From Rhipicephalus microplus (Eukaryota; Arthropoda; Arachnida; Ixodida; Ixodidae): a DNA stretch of 64,000 nucleotides. How positions within the stretch are numbered: position 1 is the first letter of the stretch; every line of letters begins with the position of its first letter. This document shows, in pieces, positions 48,901-53,513 of the stretch. Position numbers and translations under genes: made by a program. The notes under the pieces were generated by a model, which was given only the letters and a program-made list of their open reading frames with translations, did not search any database and had not been told where the DNA came from. The stretch lies in NCBI RefSeq assembly GCF_043290135.1, contig NC_134705.1:95807239-95871238 (forward strand), read 5' to 3'.

Positions 48901-51900
48901 GTGGAGAGCTCCAGACACTTTTTGACCATCCGGTGTTTTTTAATGTACACTGGCATCACACAGTACACAGGGCTTTACCATTCCACCCCCCCCACCCCCT
49001 CCTCGGAAATGTGAGTGCCGCGGCCGAGATCACACTCGCGACCTTCAGATCTGCAGCTGAGCCACCTTGGACACTGTGGTGGACCATTTCAGAGTCTCAT
49101 TAAGTGTCACAACTGTGGCGTACCTTGTTGACTTGCGTGACTACGGCGTCCAGGACTTCTCCCTTGAAAGGCCTGAAGACGATGGCCTTGTACCGGACGG
49201 GATACACGACAAAACCCCTGCCAGGCTGGATCAGGCCTCCACCAATGTTGTCTATAGTGGTCACGGCCACGACGAAGCCGTACCTGACGCCACATCATAA
49301 AAAGCAGTTAGCAATAACTTCTCACATTTACGGGCTGTTGAACACTTGTAATTGCAAAATAACAACTGCCTTGGCACTCGATTTGAAAATGAACAAGTTC
49401 TTGAAGATTTGCTTTTGTTTGAAGACACAATATACAGAATTTATTATGACGAAAACAGATATCATTATATGTCATTTATAATGAACTTAAATGCAGAACA
49501 GTCGTGTTATAGACACAGTGTTACATTTATACAAAATTTTGGGATATAAAGAACCTATTGTGTCAGATGTGACTATCACCATGAAACTTGAGTACAAACA
49601 ATACTCTCAACAGTCTTGAAGAAGAAAAGCGTAATATCTAGCAAATGTGGAAACTGTTTCGAACAACTATGCTACCAACGAGATTGTCATGAATATAGTC
49701 TTGGCTTCGGAGCATGGAGAAGAAGAGGAAGAAAAATAAAATGAAAGTAGAGTTTGAAACGAGGAAATATAGAGTTAAAGAAGAAGATGGGATATTCAGA
49801 AACTGGAAAAGAACATGAAGAAGTAGGAAACGGGCGTGAAAGGCACCGTGGCCGGCTGGGAGAAAGACAGAGGAGAGCGCTGAAAACAGGAGGAGGCACG
49901 GCTGCAGCGGAACAGCATCCTGCCGAAGACCACTTGCAGTGCTCCTGCAAGAACATGACCCAGCCGTCACAGCAACACCCTGTGGTCTGACGGGTACGAT
50001 CAGGAGTGGAGCTTGGCCGAGCGACATCATCATCGTAATAACGCGCAAGACGTCCTCAGGCTACTCTTTATAAGCTGTGCCTCAAAAGGACGAGCGGTAT
50101 AGCCGTTGAAACGACAATGCTACGGTGACCCGACACTTCAGCTAACTTTCGTATACCAGTGACGCGGCTAGTATACAACTCGACATCAAAGCCACCGTCA
50201 CCTCGAAGCCATGCACCTTATGTGTGCTGTAAATATAACTTACTAGTTATTGTACATAGCGTGTAAGGAGAGTTGTAGTATACCTTGTTTTTTTGTTAAT
50301 TGCATTTTTCACTTTAAAAAATTTTCGCTCTCTTAGTGTTCCAGTGTTGTTCTTTACCATCCAGAAATCATGAGTGAGCTTAATGTTGTCAAGTCCACAT
50401 TTCAAGCAATAAATTTCATCAATCCATATCACACACATGCACAAATGATGCAAGCAGGTGCTAAGTTTTTCGTAGGGTGCTTTTGACTGTCTAGATTGGT
50501 TCAACATCAGCACATTGGATTTGCTAGAAACTTGCGAGATAAAATTAATCAACGCAGCATCCAATATGTAGGGCAGCTGCACATGCATAGAATAGAGCAG
50601 CCAGCCAGCCTACAAGGCATCTGGTAAGCGAACAAAGAATAAGATAACATGCTGAGAGCTGTGTTGCATCAGCTCAACTGCACCCCAAGAATCACGAAAT
50701 CCATGGCAATGGCCACAATATGGTCACCTCGTTTTGCACCTAGTGCTAATAGGCAGGCAAAGAGTACAATATTTTATCCTATTTAATATGATTAATGATC
50801 ATACATTGTTCTTATTTCCTTTGTAGTGCACTCACAGACAAGCTAATACAGAAACGAATAACTGTGTTTTGTAAGCACTATGCCCCTTTAGACAGATGCA
50901 TAAATTGCACAAAGGCCATCCTTGAAGGGAGCGATAACTGGTCAGATTGCGTCATGAGATCCTGGTGGAAATTAAGTCTGTGAATTAAAGTGACTGATTC
51001 AAGAACCCTATGCACTTTCAGAATGATTATACATACAAATTCTATTTGAAAGTCACAAAAAGTTGGTACGTCGTGCACCCTGCCAGAGGAGTCTCCATGC
51101 TGCCCTGTGGAGTTTGTTCATTTGCACTAATAGTCTGATGATTTTATGCCCACCATAATTAAAACTTAATATTTTAGTACCTATATTATTATCCATCTCC
51201 GATTTATTCTGTGCTACTTATGATGTAAAAGCAGTTGATGGTGAGGAGCGATGCTACCTCCACAGCAACTGCTGCCACATGTGTAGCTGCAGCACATGGG
51301 CACAGAGTGCACGCATGTGCAGCAGACAAGAGCGCACAAACACGAACGGCTGTTGTGCTCATCTCCCGGTGTTTGCACCATGTGCTGCGCCTGCAACTTC
51401 ACAGTCATCGCAGATCGAAAAATCATGATTACAAGTAGTTCACGCCACCTTCCATGTAACCTTTCCATTACTAAACGCTCTGGCAAGTCAGCTTTTCGTA
51501 ACACTCACGAATACAGATACCTTAAAAATTGGTTGTTGTTCCATTCAAGCCGAGCTAAATCATAGCTGAAGAAAAGCGCATACAAAAACACAAGGGGCAC
51601 AAACGCGGTGTTTGTATTGTCTGCTGCTTTCTCTTTTAATCTCGTGGCCGTCTCTGCATGCCATACTTGCATCCACAAAAGATCCCTGTTAAGATAAATT
51701 CTCGTCCTTCTAGCTTTAGGTTTAGATAGAGTCTAAACATACACACACGCACGTTTTAAGCACTCTGAATGACACGTCAATGAGTGTCAAGGGCAGTCAC
51801 CGGCGCCGCAATGATACCAAACATAGTCGCACCACATGTGAGGTTCCTGTGCTAAAACTCAAGCACGAACGGAAGCTCGTAGCTGACGCGATGGAGCGGC

Positions 51901-52446
51901 TGTGCACGGCGCACAGCTGCGCTGCGCTCGACCGCTTCAGAGGAGTCTCATTTAGACAGTACGTAAGCACGCCTGTTCCCAAGTGCAGCAAGGTGACGTA
52001 TTTACTTGGGATAACTTGCTAAGTCAACAACATATAAGTATGATCGAGGATAGGCTCTGGCATGCTGATGTCTTCTTAAGCATGTCCCACAAGACAGGCA
52101 CGATTCGTGCCCTTGTGAAGCGCGTTCATAGAACGGTCACGTTCACCGCTGCACTCACTTTCCCGTGCAAGTCCCCTCCACTTCGGCGTACAGCTTCTGC
52201 TTCACGGTTTCAACGAGCTGAGGACCGAAGTACTTCGGATGCAGCAGGATTTCGTGGTCCAGGGAGATCTGCAAAGATGTGCATGCGTCGCAAGAGAAGC
52301 CCGTTTCACGAATGCGACCGACCGACACGGCGCCATCGCGAGCCAAAAACCCGTTAAAAATTAGAACTGAAGGCACAACCGTCGTCATCATTCATAATGC
52401 ACAACATTCGCACGATTTACAACGTAATACTCACGTGGTAAAACAT
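19028..52446 (-). CDS. POLR2G: RNA polymerase II subunit RPB7 (spliced gene)
   Basis: RPB7 pairs with RPB4 to form the stalk of nuclear RNA polymerase II. It binds emerging RNA and helps initiation. Seven exons join in phase with GT-AG junctions: 52446-52435, 52268-52159, 49283-49124, 47875-47825, 41459-41394, 40771-40700 and 26815-26782. They total 505 coding bases (168 codons plus one base), and a probable terminal exon lies at 19038-19028. The order of recognisable segments is [20 protein letters not shown], the [15 protein letters not shown] tip domain, [54 protein letters not shown] (OB-fold domain), [20 protein letters not shown] and [11 protein letters not shown]. Sequence and length closely follow animal RPB7. 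No inactivating change is seen, so it is very probably functional. Introns range from 166 bp to 13.9 kb, and the larger ones are filled with transposons. Confidence 0.95.
19091..19507 (-). other. Proline-rich open stretch, unassigned
   Basis: Upstream (in minus-strand sense) of the putative RPB7 terminal exon there is an open frame with a GC-rich, proline-rich part (about 19350-19460). It ends at a donor-like ACT|GTGAGT at about 19334. No ATG opens it and no family is recognised. It may be intronic, or an alternative exon. Confidence 0.2.
20362..20435 (+). repeat. tRNA-derived sequence heading a SINE
   Basis: The sequence runs from GCCACC to GGTGGC, which pair as an acceptor stem. It has a TAGCTCAGTGGGAGAGC box A, a perfectly paired anticodon stem (TCGAA/TTCGA) with loop CGTGTTA, and a GGTTCTATCCC box B. 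Three extra bases lie between acceptor and D stem, U33 is missing, and the T stem is mismatched. It cannot be a working tRNA. The following AAGTTATCTTTTCGTCC suggests the body of a tRNA-derived SINE. Confidence 0.6.
20640..20880 (+). pseudogene. Possible Tigger-type transposase C-terminal fragment
   Basis: The plus-strand frame contains [17 protein letters not shown] followed by [12 protein letters not shown]. Acidic D-F-x-x-V-D-x-x-x-x-V tails of this kind occur at the end of pogo/Tigger (CENP-B-like) transposases. The match is short. A pogo-like non-autonomous element starts only 140 bp downstream, which makes the idea plausible but not proven. Confidence 0.35.
21023..21764. mobile_element. 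pogo/Tigger-like non-autonomous element
   Basis: The left end CAGTCGAACCCCTCAGTAACG follows a TA. The complement of the right end, TAGTCAAACCACCTCAATAAC, is also followed by TA (21765-21766). The interior (742 bp) has no continuous frame. The same family, interrupted, is found at 12896-14290. It lies in the last intron of RPB7, 34 bp from the LTR retrotransposon. Confidence 0.7.
21799..21959 (-). repeat. 3' LTR of the gypsy-type element
   Basis: This is the left copy in plus coordinates. It is bounded by the inverted octamers TGTGATAA and TTATCACA and differs from the 5' LTR at three sites (CCAG for CCGG, GCCTGTC for GCCGGTC, GGTTCC for GGTTTC). Confidence 0.93.
21996..22898 (-). pseudogene. 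Integrase core and C-terminal tail of the polyprotein
   Basis: After the TAG the same frame continues with IEVFPV and the catalytic [11 protein letters not shown]. The [16 protein letters not shown] segment carries the likely Glu. A TGA (22644-22646) interrupts it, and the frame reads on through [21 protein letters not shown]. At about 22500-22525 the reading shifts to another frame ([14 protein letters not shown]), then shifts back near a GACG-repeat at about 22315. At least three nonsense codons and three frameshifts make the polyprotein defective. Confidence 0.85.
22899..24392 (-). pseudogene. RT-RNase H-integrase part of the polyprotein
   Basis: This frame continues the reverse transcriptase after the frameshift, with [14 protein letters not shown]. 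The catalytic box reads VSFDDI, where most gypsy elements have Tyr or Leu before the Asp pair. RNase H shows [17 protein letters not shown] and the [11 protein letters not shown] block. The integrase shows a zinc-binding segment (HESHPG ... CRICQEHQ) and ends at [14 protein letters not shown] (22899-22901) stands there where the Trp of D-A-F-S-K-W is expected. Confidence 0.9.
24425..25966 (-). pseudogene. gag-protease-RT part of the retrotransposon polyprotein
   Basis: The start is taken at [11 protein letters not shown] (25966); upstream codons of the open frame run into the primer-binding site and LTR. The Gag part has two zinc knuckles, [13 protein letters not shown] and [14 protein letters not shown]. 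The protease motif [13 protein letters not shown] follows without a frame change, so Gag and Pol are fused. The reverse transcriptase begins with a PIPFALRD segment and runs to KKFTKLDL. There a TAA (24425-24427) replaces the usual Ser codon. A one-base deletion follows about 45 bases later. Confidence 0.9.
26023..26183 (-). repeat. 5' LTR of the gypsy-type element
   Basis: This is the right copy in plus coordinates, directly followed by the ATATT duplication at 26184. At 161 bp it is short for a gypsy LTR but keeps the TG...CA ends. Confidence 0.93.
26189..26781. other. RPB7 intron DNA between exon 7 and the LTR element
   Basis: AT-rich sequence without recognisable features. It should contain the start of intron 7 on the minus strand. 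Confidence 0.5.
26782..26815 (-). CDS. POLR2G: RPB7 exon 7 (34 bp)
   Basis: TTTTACAG precedes TTTGCCATCGGC, and the exon encodes [11 protein letters not shown] plus one base, followed by GTGAGT. Phase 0 in, phase 1 out. It is 13.9 kb away from exon 6. Confidence 0.95.
26830..27730. other. RPB7 intron 6, proximal part
   Basis: There is no gene. An imperfect inverted repeat around CCTCCAAGATGGC (27347) and GCTATCTTGGAGG (27391) is visible. A cluster of GCCGTTGATAGTCAACGG repeats at 27652-27715 forms small tandem and inverted copies next to the foldback at 27752. Confidence 0.45.
27752..27890. repeat. Foldback repeat with about 65-bp arms between (TA)n tracts
   Basis: TATAATTAGGAATAAAGGAG at 27752 returns as its complement ending at 27890. 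The arms run through GTGTGCTCC, ATCAAATTTTCG and TTTCGGCCGTG with a few mismatches and one short offset. The loop is about 10-15 bases. A (TA)n tract ends at the left arm, and another begins about 35 bp beyond the right arm (27926-27956). Confidence 0.8.
28964..29060. repeat. Tandem duplication, 52-bp unit
   Basis: CCACCATCTGTGCA...CTCCTCTACACACCGCG occurs at 28964 and again at 29016. A longer flanking repeat (ACATTCGACAGCTGAC...GCATGCGCCGTCG near 28912 and ACATTCAACAGCTGAC... near 29113) suggests a duplicated unit of about 200 bp. Confidence 0.75.
29325..29472. repeat. Tandem repeat, 61-bp unit, about 2.4 copies
   Basis: TTTAACACC...ACCACGTTAACCAATTTAGCC...AAGTAAGTCGC starts at 29325, 29386 and 29447. 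The third copy is cut short. Confidence 0.85.
29533..29822. repeat. Diverged tandem repeat, about 145-bp unit
   Basis: CTCTCTTCGC...GGTGCTGAAAG...ACGTGGCAGG...GGCGCGTCGCAGATC occurs at 29533 and again at 29678. The CAGATCGGCATTTG...GAGAG tail is also present at 28796. The copies have diverged. Confidence 0.65.
30198..31877. mobile_element. PIF/Harbinger element with TTA target duplication
   Basis: The left end CCCCCGAATGCAGAGATGTTACTTG follows TTA (30195-30197). The complement of this end closes the element at 31877 and is followed by TTA (31878-31880). The TTA/TAA duplication is diagnostic of PIF/Harbinger. Subterminal CAAGTC boxes are frequent at both ends. The element carries a truncated, nonsense-bearing HARBI1-like gene and no visible Myb/SANT-like partner, so it is non-autonomous. 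Confidence 0.88.
31080..31699 (-). pseudogene. HARBI1-like transposase, N-terminal half, inactivated
   Basis: Starting at the ATG near 31699, the frame reads through a TGA after nine codons. It continues with [15 protein letters not shown], a helical segment and [12 protein letters not shown] follows (about 31346-31351), then [13 protein letters not shown] and the catalytic-region motif [13 protein letters not shown] with the first DDE Asp, and FRNRKGYF. The remaining catalytic Asp and Glu region is absent. A possible donor (TTTCG|GTAAAA) lies just after, but no second exon is recognisable. HARBI1-family proteins are nucleases. This copy cannot make one. Confidence 0.82.
31881..33340. other. 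RPB7 intron 6 DNA, no recognised feature
   Basis: No protein-like frame and no repeat with definable ends was found here. Confidence 0.45.
33356..33600 (-). repeat. tRNA-derived SINE with 15-bp target duplication
   Basis: On the minus strand it starts with a tRNA-like head (TCTAGTGGCTAAGG box A and CGCGGGTTCGATTCCCGG box B). A conserved GTGCTCAGATTTGGGC, GGAGCCCTCCA and ACGTTAAACCCCAC body follows, then a short ATCAATCAAT tail. The direct repeat GAGTTCAGCAAGCTA flanks it at 33341-33355 and 33601-33615. From memory it resembles the serine-tRNA-related Ruka SINE described in Rhipicephalus ticks. That name needs a database match. Confidence 0.88.
34051..35126. mobile_element. pogo/Tigger-like element carrying a large palindrome
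   Basis: The left end after TA (34049-34050) reads GAGTCGAATGCCGCTACAACG. The complement of the right end reads CAGTCGAACCCCGCTACAACG and is followed by TA (35127-35128). The ends agree at nearly every position over about 25 bp. The 1076-bp interior has no transposase but contains an inverted repeat of about 126 bp. It lies in RPB7 intron 6. Confidence 0.78.
34254..34526. repeat. Palindrome with 126-bp arms and 20-bp spacer
   Basis: The left arm 34254-34379 (from TGCATTTTCAGA to GACTGCCCT) and right arm 34400-34526 (from AGGGCAGTCTCG to TGAAAATGCA) are complementary, with my visual estimate above 80 percent identity. The spacer is GCAATTGCACTGAGAAAATT. A transcript would form a long imperfect hairpin. 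Confidence 0.85.
35696..36292. repeat. Fragment of an unnamed repeat shared with 48.1-48.2 kb
   Basis: A TTAAAGGGACTCGCAAAC start at 35696 looks like the end of a TTAA-type element. The block GTGGCGGCACCTGTCGGAGCAGATATCAAGC (about 35977-36008) recurs on the opposite strand near 48140-48172. The right side runs into the LINE tail at 36293, so the far end may have been lost. Confidence 0.45.
36293..36871 (-). pseudogene. RTE-type LINE, 3' portion
   Basis: On the minus strand it continues the reverse transcriptase after the hAT insertion: [13 protein letters not shown], then [14 protein letters not shown], a [13 protein letters not shown] block and [11 protein letters not shown]. It ends with [15 protein letters not shown] short (TGA)n tail (36293-36307) closes it, as expected for RTE elements with microsatellite 3' ends. 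Frame breaks occur near 36540 and 36450. Confidence 0.82.
36872..39537 (-). mobile_element. hAT-type DNA transposon, apparently complete
   Basis: The imperfect terminal repeats CAGACGTGCCAAC (36872-36884) and, as complement, CATACCTGCCAAG (39525-39537) agree at 10 of 13 positions. The hexamer CAGTAA flanks both ends (36866-36871 and 39538-39543). Removing the element and one copy of CAGTAA restores the reading frame of the surrounding LINE, which fixes the boundaries. It carries one open transposase frame. Its 2666-bp length suits a hAT element. Confidence 0.88.
37031..39271 (-). CDS. hAT-type transposase with BED-like zinc finger
   Basis: A single uninterrupted frame of 746 codons. The likely start is Met33 (MSEKKYFQV, complement of about 39175), because the first 32 residues look like a chance extension. 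A BED-like finger has Cys65 and Cys68 (CSLC), then His85 and His91. The transposase core shows ATDGSND with Asp193 and ACDNAP with Asp259, candidate catalytic residues. [14 protein letters not shown] segment and STRWLS follow. The C-terminal dimerisation region has [18 protein letters not shown] at about 672-689, holding the likely catalytic Glu. The protein should bind the element ends and cut DNA in the nucleus. It has no stop or frameshift, unlike every other element here. Whether it is mobile or recruited by the host cannot be told; its intact ends favour a recent transposon. Confidence 0.9.
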   Translation of the reverse strand: MLDFLCYHALREVPCTCFCGAVAYGSALAAHEMSEKKYFQVFIPSYSTDFPFIKRSRKGERYAFCSLCCCDVNISHAGRRDILLHVNTKKHKDSAKLVDSNGKLGGYFSKADLDTTTRAECLFTAFLIEHNVPFTAADHAGDLFRKMFPDSKEAKNYACARTKTTAIVKEMANKAIDEVISHLQHAPFSVATDGSNDAGNDAKLYPIVVTFCDSTVRTALLAMPALEGNSTGRNIGSLVVDTLTSKKIPLKNCIGMACDNAPVMIGLKNGVAAVLKESHENIAIMGCCCHLINLAAQKGSACLPLNVDELLVDIFYYLEKSSKRKDKLKAFQSLHDVETKKILKHVSTRWLSLGRSLKRLVDQWQPLLSFFHSEVRPSGQVSKFPSKPCNLRTDLQKHAKEAESRHSSKRPRLDTNVPVSDTAPKRTQNRPGKVLNREERLFMFLSSDANRAYCDFLLSVIPEFEKVNVFLQSGAPQVHLLREVLSNLLREIMLRFVKPSVIKKADVLADVDYKSSVSQRDNEDIVIGSRTTQTLEGLRKEAREEFFTHIRRFFVAATEYMILKFPLKCELLKSAEVARLASIEHARFSDVKYLINRFPVLLPLQEGQDVNSALDDIQAEFTRLQLEELPAEVPKEQQIDEQWRAVSGLREVDGSFKYARLSKFMLGVLTLPHSNAECERVFSKVKKAHTQFRASMSKKTVEQLLVARCAQSHSGKCHEQVFDKDFLRKAKAATASMLAHPSTSET
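39544..40545 (-). pseudogene. RTE-type LINE, reverse transcriptase core
   Basis: On the minus strand this runs from a [16 protein letters not shown] stretch through a [13 protein letters not shown] segment, [33 protein letters not shown] and DQAGFRTG. It goes on to [22 protein letters not shown] and [11 protein letters not shown]. The active site reads FAND where FADD is usual, so the catalytic Asp pair is broken. In-frame stops occur near 39905 and 40350. The 5' end (endonuclease) is missing. Together with 36293-36871 it forms one 5'-truncated LINE split by the hAT element. Confidence 0.87.
40700..40771 (-). CDS. POLR2G: RPB7 exon 6
   Basis: TTTTGCAG precedes GACATCATCATCCAGC, and the exon encodes [24 protein letters not shown], then GTGAGT. 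Phase 0 at both ends, 24 codons. It belongs to the OB-fold domain that contacts RNA. Confidence 0.96.
41394..41459 (-). CDS. POLR2G: RPB7 exon 5
   Basis: GCATTCCAG precedes the exon, which encodes [22 protein letters not shown], then GTGAGT. Phase 0 at both ends, 22 codons. It closely follows the animal RPB7 sequence in this region. Confidence 0.96.
41981..43229. mobile_element. pogo/Tigger-like element in RPB7 intron 4
   Basis: The left end after TA (41979-41980) reads CAGTAGAATCTTGATGATACG. The complement of the right end reads CAGTAGAATCACGATGATACA and is followed by TA (43230-43231). It is 1249 bp long. No transposase frame is present, and the interior is moderately GC-rich around 42240-43000. 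Confidence 0.78.
43230..43960. other. RPB7 intron 4 DNA, no recognised feature
   Basis: No conserved frame or definable repeat was seen. Confidence 0.4.
43965..44380. mobile_element. Left part of a split TTAA-type MITE copy
   Basis: It matches the interior of the 4401-4987 element in order: AGCCGCAAA-TTTT, then GAAAGCTAAGCAG-GAGG, TCATGACCTTGAG-ACTTT, a GTGGCTT/ATGGCTT block and CAGTGTGATCATG. The outer left terminus is too eroded to place. The matching right part is at about 46560-46697. Confidence 0.6.
44702..44824. repeat. Perfect hairpin, 60-bp arms, 3-base loop
   Basis: The arm 44702-44761 (ATGATTTGGCCGCAAAAGAG...GCACAGG) is exactly complementary to 44765-44824, with CGG as loop. The 14-mer TACCTTGTGCCTGT occurs on both sides (44647-44660 and about 44824-44837). 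Confidence 0.95.
45154..45531 (-). pseudogene. THAP-type domain from a P-element-like transposon
   Basis: The frame from 45531 reads [15 protein letters not shown], then [29 protein letters not shown] and, after the finger, [13 protein letters not shown] and [10 protein letters not shown]. This has the layout of the N-terminal THAP finger of a P-element/THAP9-like protein. The second zinc Cys appears replaced by Asp (TGDRN), and the final His of the CDLHF-type motif reads Tyr. The finger is therefore probably dead. The catalytic part is absent. Confidence 0.6.
45615..45830. repeat. Diverged direct repeat, about 110-bp unit
   Basis: CAGAATGCGCTCACGTGCTAGC...GGCCTCTCCCCTTTACACTCT and CAGAATGCACTGAAATGTGCCAGC...GACCTCTCCCCCTTACATTCT are two related units side by side. 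Confidence 0.5.
45830..46180 (+). repeat. Arg/Ala/Gln-rich repeat-derived segment
   Basis: The plus strand has several partly open frames coding for R-A-R-H-Y-K and R-R-E-T-A-like basic repeats, with GAAGC/CGGCA spacing. It looks like a fragment of a dispersed, repeat-encoding element rather than a host gene. I do not recognise the family. Confidence 0.3.
46560..46697. mobile_element. Right part of the split TTAA-type MITE copy
   Basis: ATTTTTAGAGAAAGGAGACAGCAATG...CACGTGCTGTGCCACAATGTTTGGCTCGC...GGAGCCTCTA matches the right half of the 4401-4987 element. It ends in AAAAAGTGTTGTGGGGCTTAA, an eroded version of the AGTGTTGCAGGGCCCCTTTAA terminus. Confidence 0.65.
46700..47824. other. RPB7 intron 4, part nearest exon 4
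   Basis: No conserved frame or definable repeat was seen. Confidence 0.4.
47825..47875 (-). CDS. POLR2G: RPB7 exon 4
   Basis: TCTTTTCAG precedes the exon, which encodes [17 protein letters not shown], followed by GTAAGT. Phase 0 at both ends, 17 codons. Confidence 0.96.
48840..49085 (-). repeat. Diverged tRNA-derived SINE close to RPB7 exon 3
   Basis: The minus strand shows the family order in eroded form: box-like segments in 49020-49075, a CATTTCCGAGG stretch, GTACATTAAAAAACACC, GGAGCTCTCCAC and a GAGACGTAAAACTC end. An AATAATAATATT tail lies at 48837-48850. It ends about 38 bp from the exon 3 donor. Confidence 0.6.
49124..49283 (-). CDS. POLR2G: RPB7 exon 3
   Basis: GGCGTCAG precedes the exon, which starts with the G completing a Lys codon. 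It encodes [31 protein letters not shown] and [19 protein letters not shown], then GTACGC. It covers the end of the tip domain and the start of the OB-fold domain. Confidence 0.96.
49284..52158. other. RPB7 intron 2, no recognised insertion
   Basis: This 2.9-kb intron has no repeat with clear ends. Open frames at 51780-52022 and 51235-51565 are not protein-like. Confidence 0.45.
52159..52268 (-). CDS. POLR2G: RPB7 exon 2
   Basis: ATCTTTGCAG precedes ATCTCCCTGGACCACG, and the exon encodes [16 protein letters not shown] and the [13 protein letters not shown] segment plus two bases of Lys, then GTGAGT. Confidence 0.97.
52435..52446 (-). CDS. POLR2G: RPB7 exon 1 coding part
   Basis: ATG TTT TAC CAC (MFYH) is followed by GTGAGT. 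The conserved MFYH start of RPB7 and the in-phase join to ISLDHE fix the start codon. The 5' UTR extends to higher coordinates. Confidence 0.93.
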
Positions 52447-53444
52447 ACTGTTGCCGAAACAACGCCGGTTGTCACGCGCTGAATGTTTTGTGCACGACCA
52501 GTGACGGGACGCAGTAGTGCAGTAGTCCGTGATGACTACTGCGATTGTATATCCCAAGCAATCAGAGCCATGTGCGCCTTGTACTCTACACAAATATAGA
52601 AGGCGCTGTCTACACAAGCTTTAAAATCCCGTTTACTTAACTCAACAAAAAATATTACTACAAAATGAATAATACGTTTTCGCAGTAAAATAGAGAGCTA
52701 AAATTGATAATTTAAGGAATGGTTCTATGTTTATTATTTTGAAGCCCAGCTGACGCCACAAGCTTGAATTAAATGTGTAATTGAACCTCAAAAATAAGGT
52801 ATTGTACGTTCAGCTTGGCGCCTTTTTACTAACGTGTAAGTTATTTCTTGGTACTCGAAAAGTTAGTTGTGCCTTATTTTGTATATTAAATCACAAAACT
52901 AATTTAGGGAGCCAAATTTAAGTTGCATTATGGCTTTCATCAATGGACCACTATCATAAGAAGTGCTAGCAGCGTGCTTTCTCAAATTGAATAAAGAGTT
53001 TCTATCAGATATTGTTTTATCTGTTCATTAGAATTTTAGACTTGCTAATGCTACTGATCGGCCAATTATTAAACCAGTTGTCAACAAGGCCTCGGCAGTA
53101 ACGAAACCGAAACTGTCCAACGAGGGAGCGCTTTCGGCGTCGCGGAAAATGAGCGAGCGCCGACGACGCATAGCAGACGCCTCCGTCACGTTTCCGCTTT
53201 TTTTGTTTTACCTTGAGTACAACCACGCCCACGACAGAGTAGAGCCTACGCCCTTACGAAGCGGCGTAATATACGACACCTAAAGCATCGTTCTCATTAC
53301 TCCCACGGCGATAGATCGGCCCCGCCGAGGAGACGTTACCGCGGCGTACACCTTTCGTCCGAAATCACCGTCGAGAGTGCCGGGAAGCCTTCTTCCGTGC
53401 GAACCGCGTGGTCCTGCCAAACTTCTTGGCGCCCGTCTATAATC
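52447..53444. promoter_or_regulatory. Presumed bidirectional promoter region
   Basis: About 1 kb separates the RPB7 start codon (minus strand) from a plus-strand ATG at 53445. The two edges are GC-richer (52450-52600 and 53080-53440), and the middle is AT-rich. A 9-bp inverted repeat GCAGTAGTC...GACTACTGC lies at 52519-52542, upstream of RPB7. No TATA box is evident. Promoter function is inferred from position. Confidence 0.45.
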
Positions 53445-53513
53445 ATGGAGGACAACGTCAAGCACATCCTCGAGCAAGCTGAAGTTACCGGTGGTCTCCA
53501 CTACAAAAACCCG
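53445..53513 (+). CDS. Candidate first coding exon of a divergent gene
   Basis: ATG at 53445 in context AATCATGG opens 23 codons, MEDNVKHILEQAEVTGG then LHYKNP, ending at CCG|GTGAGC. The upstream segment is GC-rich like a promoter and 5' UTR. The frame is also open upstream to an ATG at 53397, but that extension is basic and Trp-rich and looks non-coding. I do not recognise the protein, and no downstream exon was found in the remaining 10 kb. The gene would continue on the plus strand, perhaps outside the window. Confidence 0.5.
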
